Source of the DNA: Xiphophorus maculatus | Lineage: Eukaryota > Chordata > Actinopteri > Cyprinodontiformes > Poeciliidae | Reading direction: 5' to 3' | Length of the DNA: 64,000 nucleotides | NCBI RefSeq assembly: GCF_002775205.1 | Contig: NC_036447.1 | Span: forward strand, 28,394,245 to 28,458,244 | Shown: one piece after another, positions 50,247 to 61,123 of the stretch | Layout of the letters: every line of letters begins with the position of its first letter | Position numbering within the stretch: the first letter of the stretch is position 1 | Notes under the pieces: generated by a model | The model's database searches: none | The model's input: the letters and a program-made list of their open reading frames with translations, nothing else | Told to the model about the DNA's origin: nothing | Program-made: the position numbers and the translations under genes

Positions 50247-51835
50247 ATGGCTCTGCTGAAGGTTCTGCTGCTGCTGCTGGGGCTGGGTGAGTCAGACACA
50301 CTGGAAACACTGGGCATACTGGAGACACTTCCTACTGGTTCCAGGGAGGCTGCTGCTCTCTGTGACTCTCAAACTTCTCTCTGATTCTTTGTCAGACATA
50401 AACTTCATTTCATGTAGATTCTGATGCTTTTCAATCTTTATCTGTTCATCCTTTTTCTGTTCCATCAGCCATGTTTGCTCCTGATTTATGAATAAAGTCC
50501 TCTTTTTTTTCTTCTTCAGGTGTTTCAATGGACTCACATGTTTCTCTGTACAAGAGAATCATTGGAGGTCAAAACTGTAATGACACGGAGCGTCTTTATC
50601 ATGTTCGGCTGGAGTTCGACAATGATACTCATATGAGCTTGTGTGGAGGATCTCTGATCCACCGTCAGTGGATCCTGACTGCAGCTCACTGCTGGAAGTC
50701 GGAGCCTGGATGGTAGGAAAGAGTCATTCAGACAGTTTATCTGCAGATGATCAGGTTTTCTATGTGTTCATTATAATCTAACCTGTTCTGCAGGACTACC
50801 ACAGCAAAGTTAGGAGTTCATCCACGGACTGCTACACAGGAGAAACAAATAATCCAACACAATCCTGTGATTTATGTTAACAAATGGCATTACCAGCATG
50901 ACATCATGTTGCTGAAGCTTCAGAGGCCAGTAAGAAATATCCGTCCTGTTCGTCTACCAAGGTGCACTAATCGTATTACGATGTAAGTCTTTCTCTGGTC
51001 AAAAACATGATTTCAGGTTTTCTGTCTCCACTTCTCTGGTCCTGCTGCCTCTGCTTCAGCACACCTGAGTCAGGTAATCAGGCCACCAGCAGAACCAGAA
51101 CTTGTTTAGCTCAGGTGTGTTGGACCAGAGACATGTGAAGGATGCAAGACACCGTTACTGAGGACTGGAGGTGGACACTCCTGTGTCTGTGGATGAAATC
51201 CTTCATGGATTTATTTTCTGTTCTTTCATTGTTCCTCCTAATTATTCACTTTCTACATTGTCATCATTTTTGACATTTATCCTAATTGTGTTTCAGTGGT
51301 GCTACAGTTCAGCTGGCAGGAGAAGGACTAATGACAACCAGCCCCAATAATTCACTCTGTGAGAGAAATATTGAAGTTATGAGAGTAAAATCTTTGTTTC
51401 TGTCTATACAGAGAAGGTTTAGTGAAGAACACTTTTATGATTTTCATGTTTCTCTGCAGCATTCGGTGCTTCTCTTCCACCACATCTTCAGTGTGTCGAC
51501 ATGAAAGTTACTGGTTTTTTCTTTACGATTACATCTGGGCATGAATTCTTTGCTGAAGCACAGAACACGGATGCGTACTTTGTAAGTTTGTTTCTTCAAT
51601 ATTTCTCCACAGACAAAGGAAAACTTTTCTGTTTTACAACATAAATATATTGTTATAAACTTTCCTGCAGGGTGACTCTGGTGGAGGAGTGGTGTTCAAC
51701 AAGAAGATTGTTGGTGTGATTTCTAGCAGAGGAAAGAGTGTTTCATTTCGGAATCCAGTTTTTAGCATGGATGTGTGTGATTACTTGGAGTGGATAAGAA
51801 ACACAACTGGGCTTAATAAGCCTAAAATATCATGA
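50247..51835 (+). CDS. Trypsin-like S1A serine protease, copy H
   Basis: Exons 50247-50286, 50520-50712, 50794-50982, 51297-51358, 51460-51581 and 51671-51835; 256 residues. Gene body of the G class (LEFDNDTHMSL, VNKWHYQH, TDAYF, SVSFRN), but the propeptide starts VSMDSH and exon 3 ends RCTNR, both unique. Exon 5 acceptor CAG. Triad and Asp189 intact. The upstream region lacks the LINE-tail and 541-bp LTR-like insertions, so H may represent the original setting of this gene class. Confidence 0.88.
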
Positions 51836-54385
51836 AATAACATTTCATCAAATTTCCTCTCAGATGTAATTTTATTTTTACATCTCCATCAGTTTGTTCT
51901 AGAGGTTTGTAGAATTGTGATAAATTAAAAGGTTTTTTTTTTCTCACCTGACCTTGACCTCCCTAATGGAGCTTTCTCTGCCTCAGAAATGAAAAAATAA
52001 AACAATAAATGAATGAAAAAAATAATTTCTTGTCTGATAGGTATTTTGTTTACCTAAATACAAGGAAAGAACCACAGACAACGTTTATGAGTTTTCAACC
52101 AAGCTTCTGCAGAATTAGAGAACATAGCAAACCGCTTCTCCAAGGTGTTTACCATGGGTTCCGATTCCCTGTAGCAGAGCCTGTCTTTTTATAAAGCAGC
52201 AGGAAGAAGGGAGTCAAGAATGGAATGTGGAGGTAATAAATCATCGGAAGCCTATTCTGAAACAAGGAAGAACTAAATTCTACAAACAAGCAGTTTAAGG
52301 AGTAACCCAAGATAAGAAACAGCTGCAACTTCAAGGTTTAGGGAAAAAGCAAAGTTTTGTCTTTCACACGGTTTAACAAATTCCTCCTCTCTGGGGTGTG
52401 AATTCTAACCCTTTAAATGAAAAACAAACTGGTATCTACTTATGTAAGAATGATAACAAAACATAATTATTCTAACACTGTCTGATCGTCTTTACATTCA
52501 TGGTTCAGTTTGTTCACTTGATATTTTTCCTGAACAGAGTCTACAAACATGACATGAGTTTTAAATCACATGACGAGAAACGCCAGAAGTAATTTATTTA
52601 TTCAGTTTTTTTGGGCTTTATTTTACATCAGAAATGAACATAGAGCATCTAAACTCTGCAGCTCTGGAGTTGCTATTCCAGATATAGTTGTAGTGAACTT
52701 TAAACTCCAAGACCAAAGAGCTGTACACAACCATAATGAAACAGCAGTCACATAATTCAACAATTAAGAAAAAATGAAATAAAACATCTTAAAAATAAAT
52801 AATAGCATGACTTTTTAATAAAGGAAATAAAAAGTTCAATACTTAAAAACAATTTAAAAGTCAAAATCAGGAATGAAATAGAAGTTTCAAGGAAATATGT
52901 AAAACCAGATATAACTAATTAATGGTAGCTTCTTGTTGCCACATTTTTCACATAAAAATGATAGAAAATTTTCCTCTATTGCAGTAAAGCAACGTGTCAA
53001 TGTTAATTTAATTTTTATTTTACTTTCACTGTTGAAATTAAATTTAAATTACGTTTATTACGTAAAACTTGTAAGAAATCACAACTTGTTTTATAAAAGT
53101 TTAAATATGACAGAAGTTCTCTGTCAAGTTTATAGTAACATCTGGAAAAAGTAAAAAGATGTTAGTATTGACAAAATATATCATTAAATACTATTTTGAT
53201 TCAACGTTTTTCATCGATATTACATCAGATTGAACAGAAAAAAAGGTTTGCATTGCAGAGAATAATCCTGCCTCCATGTTAAGTTCTTGATGTACGAGGT
53301 TGAAGAACAGTCAGTGGGTTGAAATCATGAATTCATTTATTAATACCAAAATACAGCAGGCCCACTTCTCTTGCTACTGTAAGGAGAATCATTGAATTTG
53401 GTATGTTTTTACCCATTGGTTTCAGCCATGTTTTATCATGTTTAATTACTCCCACAAATGTGACACATTTGTATCACCTTTATGGGTTGTGCCCAGGGTT
53501 TTGCAACACTCAGGGCTGCTGGCCGTTACTGCATGACGTCCACTTTAGTGGACAGGTGATCAGCTGTAATTTCTCCAAATACAAAGTTGTTATTTGGGAA
53601 CTACATCAATAGTCTTAGTCTTTCAGAGTTGCTTTATGGCACAATATATATTTTTTTAGCTGCAAGAGTTTTCTACAGTAGAAGGAGGGACTGAATATTC
53701 CTGATATGGTTGATATGCTTTTTCATCTGCCTCCCATATTGGATTTAACTAAATTTTCTTGCACTTGTGTGATGGCTGCAGGTATGGACACACAAATGTG
53801 GTAACATTCAATCACACCACACACAATTGGTCAGTCAGTCTCACCTCACTTCTATTGTTTCTTTAAATCTTGGATTTAGTAATGATGGGAAAACAACACA
53901 GAAACCTCGGCACATGCTTCAGTTAGGTTTTTGTGTGTTCTCTTGTACATTGGAAGCCAAACAGTTTTTTTTGTAAAAAACAATCAAAATAAAATAGACA
54001 TCAACATGGAAACAAGGAGTCTCTATACCTTCAGAAAATCAATTTTTTTGCTCCAGCTTACAATCGAGTTTTCCGTTGTGCAAAACTCACTGCAAGCTTG
54101 TGCAAAAACAGAAAATTTACCAATTATTTTTAGTCTAGTTTCTAGTGCAAACCTCTCAGTTCACTTAAGAAAAGGCATAACTACCATATAAGTAACTTTG
54201 TAACAAAATATAGGAGCTACTTGGTTTGAGTCAATTCCTTAATATTGATGACCAGGTGATTGTTTCATTTGCTAATTATTTAAGTTACAGGAGGGGGAAA
54301 TGTTTTATTAGTGAAATAATCTGTCAATGGAATAAGAACTTTTTTCAAGTTTCTTTAGAAAGACGACACCAGAAATCACTGTCTG
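51836..54385. other. Shortened spacer between copies H and I
   Basis: Starts as a long-type spacer with full LTR (52035-52477), then jumps at about 53530 (GCCGTTACT/GCATGACG) past about 1.6 kb present in the G-H spacer, including the 319-bp LTR-like piece. Continues with the palindrome (53538-53553) and D-like upstream DNA. Confidence 0.65.
52035..52477 (-). mobile_element. Solo LTR fossil (443 bp), H unit
   Basis: Same LTR as 33140-33582, full length. Confidence 0.75.
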
Positions 54386-54520
54386 TCCTGTCATTGGACA
54401 GATCAGTGTCCGTCCTGTGATTGGACAGATCAGTGTCCGTCCTGTGATTGGACAGATCAGTGCACGTACTGTGATTGGTGGCTTCCTGCCCAGCAGGAAG
54501 TTGTGAACAGAGTTTAAAAG
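54386..54520 (+). promoter_or_regulatory. Promoter of copy I, four CCAAT units
   Basis: ATTGG at 54393, 54420, 54447 and 54474; TTTAAAAG at 54513-54520. Same unit number and order as D. Confidence 0.65.
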
Positions 54521-54564
54521 CAGGCCTGCAAGACTGCAGACATTCACAGGAAGCTGGACCAGCA

Positions 54565-56152
54565 ATGGCTCTGCTGAAGGTTCTGCTGCTGCTGCTGGGG
54601 CTGGGTGAGTCAGACACACTGGAAACACTGGGCATACTGGAGACACTTCCTACTGGTTCCAGGGAGGCTGCTGCTCTCTGTGACTCTCCAACTTCCCTCT
54701 AATTCTTTGTCAGACATAAACTTTATTGTAAATAATTTGTGATGCATTTCAATCTTTATCTGTTCATCCTTTTTCTGTTCCTTCAGCCATGTTTGCTCCT
54801 AATTTCTGAATAAAGTCCTCTTTTTTTCCTCTTCAGGTGTTTCAATGAACTCACATGTTTCTCTGCACAAGAGAATCATTGCAGGTCAAAACTGTGATGA
54901 CACGGAGCGTCTTTATCATGTTCGGCTGGAGGGCAGGAATGGTAATCATAAGAGATTGTGTGGAGGATCTCTGATCCACCCTGAGTGGATCCTGACTGCA
55001 GCTCACTGCTGGAAGTCGGAGCCAGGATGGTAGGAAAGAGTCATTCAGACAGTTTTATCTGCAGATGATCAGGTTTTCTATGTGTTCATTATAATCTAAC
55101 CCGTTCTGCAGGACTACCAAAGCAACGTTAGGAGTTCATCCACGGACTGCTACACAGCAGAAACAAATAATCCAACACAATCCTGTGATTTATCTTAACC
55201 AATGGCATAAACGGCATGACATCATGTTGCTGAAGCTTCAGAGACCAGTAAGAAATATCCGTCCTGCTCAGCTACCAAGATGCAATAATCGTCTTAGAAT
55301 GTAAGTCTTTCTCTGGTCAAAAACATGACTTCAGGTTTTCTGTCTCCACTTCTCCGGTCCTGCTGCCTCTGCTTCAGCACACCTGAGTCAGGTAATCAGG
55401 CCACCAGCAGAACCAGAACCTGTTTAGCTCAGGTGTGTTGGACCAGGACATATGAAGGACACAGGACACCGTCACTGAGGACTGGAGGTGGACACTCCTG
55501 TGTCTGTGGATGAAATCCTTCATGGATTTATTTTCTGTTCTTTCATTGTTCCTCCTAATTATTCATTTTCTACATTGTCATCATTTTTGACATTTATCCT
55601 AATTGTGTTGCAGTGGTGCTACAGTTCAGCTGGCAGGAGAGGGACCACCGACAACCAGCCGCAATCATCAGCGATGTGAGAGAAATATTGAAGTTTTGAG
55701 AATAAAATCTTTGTTTCTGTCTGTACAGAGAAGATTAAGAGAAGAACTTTTATGATTCTCATGTTTCTCTGCAGCACTCCGTGCTAGTGGTATTACACCA
55801 CATCTTCAGTGTGTCGACTTGAAAGTTACTGGTTTTTTCTATTCGATTAAATCTGGGCATGAATTCCTTGCTGAAGCACAGAACAAGGATGCTAACTTTG
55901 TAAGTTTGTTTCTTCAATATTTCCCCACAGATAAAGGAAAACTTTCTGTTTTACAACATAAATATATTGTTATAAACTTTCCTGCAGGGTGACTCTGGTG
56001 GAGGAGTGGTGTTCAACAAGAAGATTGTTGGTGTGATTTCTAGCAGAGGAAAGAATTATGCATTTCGGAATCCAGTTTTTAGCATGGATGTGTGTGATTA
56101 CATGGAGTGGATAAGAAACACAACTGGGCTTAATAAGCCTAGAATATCATGA
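54565..56152 (+). CDS. Trypsin-like S1A serine protease, copy I
   Basis: Exons 54565-54604, 54837-55029, 55112-55300, 55614-55675, 55775-55899 and 55988-56152; 257 residues. The mature N-terminus is IIAGQNC, so the usually invariant Gly18 is Ala. The 37-loop LEGRNGNHKRL is strongly basic and lacks the N-G-T glycosylation motif. 99-loop LNQWHKRH as in D; exon 4 PPTTSRNHQR as in D; C-terminus NKPRIS as in E/F. S1 base KDANF and Phe220. All splice sites and the triad are intact. Confidence 0.87.
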
Positions 56153-56349
56153 AATAACATTTGATCAAATTTCCTCTCAGATGTAATTTTATTTTTACAT
56201 CTCCATCAGTTTGTTCTAGAGGTTTGTAGAACTGTCATAAATTAATAGGGTTTTTTTCTCACCTGACCTTGACCTCCCTAATGGAGCTTTCTCTGCCTCA
56301 GAAATGAAAAAATAAAACAACAAATGAATGAAAAAAATCATTTCTTGTC

Positions 56350-56543
56350 TGATAGGTATTTTGTTTACCTAAATACTAGGAAAGAACCACAGACAACGTT
56401 TATGAGTTTTCAACCAAGCTTCTGCAGAATTAGAGAACATAGCAAACCGCTTCTCCAAGGTGTTTACCATGGGTTCTGATTCCCTGTAGCAGAGCCTGTC
56501 TTTTTATAAAGCAGCAGGAAGAAGGGAGTCAAGAATGGAATGT
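56350..56543 (-). mobile_element. Part of 443-bp solo LTR, I unit
   Basis: Same truncated fossil and unit junction as after E and F. Confidence 0.7.
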
Positions 56544-56944
56544 TGGATTCAACAAAATTTTCTTGCACTTGTGTGATGGCTGCAGGTTCAGACACACAAA
56601 TGTGGTAACATTCAATCACACCACACACAATTGTTCAGTCAGTCTCACCTCACTTATATTGTTTCTTTAAATCTTGGATTTAGTAGTGATGGGAAAACAA
56701 CACAGAAACCTCCGCACATGCTTCAGTTAGGTTTCTGTGTGTTCTCCCCTTTGTCTTCTATGTAACCTGATCAGCCAGTACTTATGTTTCCTCTTTGTAT
56801 TTCATTTAGATAGTTCTGTTTGTCTGTCTGAGTTGATTTCTGTTACTTTGACCTCTTTTATGGGCCCAATTTGGTCATTTTTACCTAAGTGTCTGTTTTG
56901 GGTTAAATAAAATACAATACTTTTTTAAATTTAACTTGTGCCTA

Positions 56945-57485
56945 CGTGGACAAAAATCTGTAGGATAACAGATCAGGCTGAGACTCTGGCAAATGGCAAA
57001 GAGCAAAGCTTTATTTCATCTGCAGACGGAGAACAAACACAGCGGCGAGCTGCTCTGAGTTCTGATTTGGAGCTGCAAGCCCTCACAATATATAGAACTC
57101 ATGTTACACAATGTGGTCACTCCAGTTTCAGTTGAACAATATACAAGCCACGTAACCACACTGGAGGGTCAGTTAGCTCCTGGGATGATAAATCTTCTTG
57201 TTCAAATATGTGAGTTTCCAAAAATCAGGTTTGATAATGGAACAATTTTACATAACAAGAACATTGTCAAACCAGAATATCCAGCAGGTGCACCAAACTC
57301 TTAACACTTTGAGCTGGTGATTTTCCATAGAGAAACTTCTTAAGCCTCAGAGCTTCTATCTAAACTATCTGTTCTTTTCTGTTAACAAATTCTGGCGTCT
57401 TGCTGTCGCTATCAGCCTGCTGCAGTGGCTGCAGGGACCCCTCTGACTGGTTCTGCAGAAACTCTCTAGCCTACATACTTTAACA
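56945..57485 (-). mobile_element. LTR-like fossil (541 bp), upstream of J
   Basis: Duplicate of 34234-34774. Confidence 0.5.
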
Positions 57486-58134
57486 GGTTGAACAACACTA
57501 ATGTGGTTAAATGAGTAAAAGAATTAATCAAAATTGTTAAGAGACATAATAAACTATTTTTACTTCACAAACGTTTTCTCTCACACTTTTGGAAAACAGT
57601 TAACAGTTAAACAGTTAACAGATGTCATTCAACCAGTGAAAACTTCATTATTTATAGCAACCAAAGAGAAACCAGATTTTCTTTCTTACCCACTTCACGT
57701 TGCATGCATCAGTATGAATCAATGAAGCTGCTGTTTCACTTCCCAAAAAAAAACTCTTAAAAAAATTATGCAAAGGCAGTTTTCAAAACTTGTACATTGG
57801 AAGCCAAACAGTTTTTTTGTAAAAAAAAAAAATAAAATAAACATCAACATGGAAACAAGGAGTCTCTCTTCCTTCAGAAAATCAGTTATATTTTATCAAG
57901 TTTTCCATTGTGCAAAACTCACTGCAAGCTTGTGCAAAAACAGAAAATTTACCAATTATTTTTAGTCTAGTTTCTAGTGTAAACCTCTCAGTTCACTTAA
58001 GAAAAGGCAAAACTACCATATAAATAACTTTGTAACAAAATATAGGAGCTACTTGGTTTAAGTCAATTCCTTAATATTGATGACCAGGTTATTGTTTAAT
58101 TTGCTAATTATTTAAGTTACAGGAGGGGTAAATG

Positions 58135-58572
58135 ATACGATAGATAAGATAAGATAAGATAAATCTTTATTGTCATTGTCACAAGAACAACGAAATTCAA
58201 AAGGTGCCATCAGTCAGTGCACATCCCAAAAACAAAAAATAACTGTCTCACAATTCACACACAACGCAAGAATCAACAAACAACTGGCAAAAATCAAACA
58301 AACAAACAAAAAAAAAACACTAAATAAGAACAGCCACATTCTCACATACATCATTTATGATGATTCATGGTTGTTTTTGATTGCATTTAGTTTTGTTATG
58401 GCTATTGGGTAGAAACTGTCTCTGAGACGATTGGTTCTTGTTCTGATTGCTCTGTATCTTCTGCCTGAAGGCAGCAGTGTGAACAGAGAATGCCTGGGGT
58501 GAGAAGTGTCCTTTGTGATGTGTTGTGCTTTTCTTAGACAGTGGTCTCTGTGCTAACAGCTGTGCACTAATA
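58135..58572 (-). mobile_element. LINE-tail insertion in J 5' region
   Basis: Duplicate of 35422-35846 with AAATG flanks and one more GATAA unit in the tail. Confidence 0.65.
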
Positions 58573-58690
58573 AAATGTTTTATTAGTGAAATAATCTATC
58601 AATGGAATAAGAACTTTTTTCAAATTTCTTTAGAAAGATGAGTTACTAAAGTTCTTATGTATGCAGATGACCCCAAAAATCACTGTCCAT

Positions 58691-58851
58691 CATGTCATTG
58701 GACATATCAGTGTCCATCCTGTGATTGGACAGATCAGTGCCCGTACTGTGATTGGACAGATCAGTGTCCGTCCTGTGATTGGACAGATCAGTGCCCGTAC
58801 TGTGATTGGTGGCTTCCTGCCCAGCAGGAAGTTGTGAACAAAGTTTAAAAG
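58691..58851 (+). promoter_or_regulatory. Promoter of copy J, five CCAAT units
   Basis: ATTGG at 58697, 58724, 58751, 58778 and 58805; TTTAAAAG at 58844-58851. Identical layout to G. Confidence 0.66.
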
Positions 58852-58893
58852 CTGGTGCAGGACTGTAGACATTCACAGGAAGCTGGACCAGCA

Positions 58894-60482
58894 ATGGCTC
58901 TGCTGAAGGTTCTGCTGCTGCTGCTGGGGCTGGGTGAGTCAGACACACTGGAAACACTGGGCATACTGGAGACACTTCCTACTGGTTCCAGGGAGGCTGC
59001 TGCTCTCTGTGCCTCTCAAACTTCCCTCTGATTCTTTGTCAGACATAAACTTCATTTCATATAGATTGTGATGCTTTTCAATCTTTAACTGTTCATCCTT
59101 TTTCTGTTCCATCAACCATGTTTACTCCTGATTTATGAATAAAGTCCTCTTTTTTTTCTTCTTCAGGTGTTTCAATGAACTCACATGTTTCTCTGTACAA
59201 GAGAGTCATTGGAGGTTAAAACTGTAATGACACAGAACGTCTTTATCATGTTCGGCTGGAGTTCGACAATGATACTCATATGAGCTTGTGTGGAGGATCT
59301 CTGATCCACCGTCAGTGGATCCTGACTGCAGCTCACTGCTGGAAGTCGGAGCCTGGATGGTAGGAAAGAGTCATTCAGACAGTTTATCTGCAGATGATCA
59401 GGTTTTCTATGTGTTCATTATAATCTAAGCTGTTCTGCAGGACTACCACAGCAAAGTTAGGAGTTCATCCACGGACTGCTACACAGGAGAAACAAATAAT
59501 CCAACACAATCCTGTGATTTATGTTAACAAATGGCATTACCAGCATGACATCATGTTGCTGAAGCTTCAGAGGCCAGTAAGAAATATCCGTCCTGTTCGT
59601 CTACCAAGGTGCAATAATCGTGTTACGATGTAAGTCTTTCTCTGGTCAAAAACATGATTTCAGGTTTTCTGTCTCCACTGCTCCAGTCCTGTTGCCTCTG
59701 CTTCAACACACCTGAGTCAGGTAATCAGGCCACCAGCAGAACCAGAACTTGTTTAGCTCAGGTGTGTTGGACCAGAGACATGTGAAGGACGCAGGACACC
59801 GTTACTGAGGACTGGAGGTGGACACTCCTGTGTCTGTGGATGAAATCCTTCATGGATTTATTTTCTGTTCTTTCATTGTTCCTCCTAATTATTCATTTTC
59901 TACATTGTCATCATTTTTGACATTTATCCTAATTGTGTTTCAGTGGTGCTACAGTTCAGCTGGCAGGAGAAGGACTAACGACAACCAGCCCCAATAATTC
60001 ACTCTGTGAGAGAAATATTGAAGTTATGAGAGTAAAATCTTTGTTTCTGTCTATACAGAGAAGGTTTAGTGAAGAACACTTTTATGATTTTCATGTTTCT
60101 CTGTAGCATTCGGTGCTTCTCTTCCACCACATCTTCAGTGTGTCGACATGAAAGTTACTGGTTTTTTCTTTACGATTACATCTGGGCATGAATTCTTTGC
60201 TGAAGCACAGAACACGGATGCGTACTTTGTAAGTTTGTTTCTTCAATATTTCTCCACAGACAAAGGAAAACTTTTCTGTTTTACAACATAAATATATTGT
60301 TATAAACTTTCCTGCAGGGTGACTCTGGTGGAGGAGTGGTGTTCAACAAGAAGATTGTTGGTGTGATTTCTAGCAGAGGAAAGAGTGTTTCATTTCGGAA
60401 TCCAGTTTTTAGCATGGATGTGTGTGATTACTTGGAGTGGATAAGAAACACAACTGGGCTTAATAAGCCTAAAATATCATGA
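58894..60482 (+). pseudogene. Serine protease copy J, nonsense-mutated
   Basis: Exons by homology: 58894-58933, 59167-59359, 59441-59629, 59944-60005, 60107-60228 and 60318-60482. Gene body of the G/H class with all splice sites, triad codons and TDAYF intact. In exon 2 the codon for Gln20 reads TAA (59217-59219; CAA in every other copy), stopping translation right after VIGG, and the mature N-terminus is VIGG rather than IIGG. With a stop at residue 31 or so of about 256, no protease can be made unless the stop is a polymorphism or sequencing error. The absence of other damage means the loss is recent. Confidence 0.85.
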
Positions 60483-60680
60483 AATAACATTTCATCAAAT
60501 TTCCTCTCAGATGTAATTTTATTTTTACATCTCCATCAGTTTGTTCTAGAGGTTTGTAGAATTGTGATAAATTAAAAGTTTTTTTTTTCTCACCTGATCT
60601 TGACCTCCCTAATGGAGCTTTCTCTGCCTCAGAAATGAAAAAATAAAACAATAAATGAATGAAAAAAATAATTTCTTGTC

Positions 60681-61123
60681 TGATAGGTATTTTGTTTACC
60701 TCAATACAAGGAAAGAACCACAGACAACGTTTATGAGTTTTCAACCAAGCTTCTGCAGAATTAGAGAACATAGCAAACCGCTTCTCCAAGGTGTTTACCA
60801 TGGGTTCTGATTCCCTGTAGCAGAGCCTGTCTTTTTATAAAGCAGCAGGAAGAAGGGAGTCAAGAATGGAATGTGGAGGTAATAAATCATCGGAAGCCTA
60901 TTCTGAAACAATGAAGAACTACATTCTACACACAAGCAGTTTAAGGAGTAACCCAAGATAAGAAACAGCTGCAACTTCAAGGTTTAGGGAAAAAGCAAAG
61001 TTTTGTCTTTCACACGGTTTAACAAATTCCTCCTCTCTGGGGTGTGAATTCTAACCCTTTAAATGAAAAACAAACTGGTATCTACTTATGTAAGAATGAT
61101 AACAAAACATAATTATTCTAACA
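60681..61123 (-). mobile_element. Solo LTR fossil (443 bp), J unit
   Basis: Same LTR as 33140-33582, full length. Confidence 0.75.

Larger units (their letters stand above)
56153..58690. other. Spacer between copies I and J
   Basis: Short-type spacer, nearly identical to that between F and G: truncated LTR (56350-about 56543), LTR-like fossil (56945-57485) and LINE-tail insertion (58135-58572). Confidence 0.65.
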
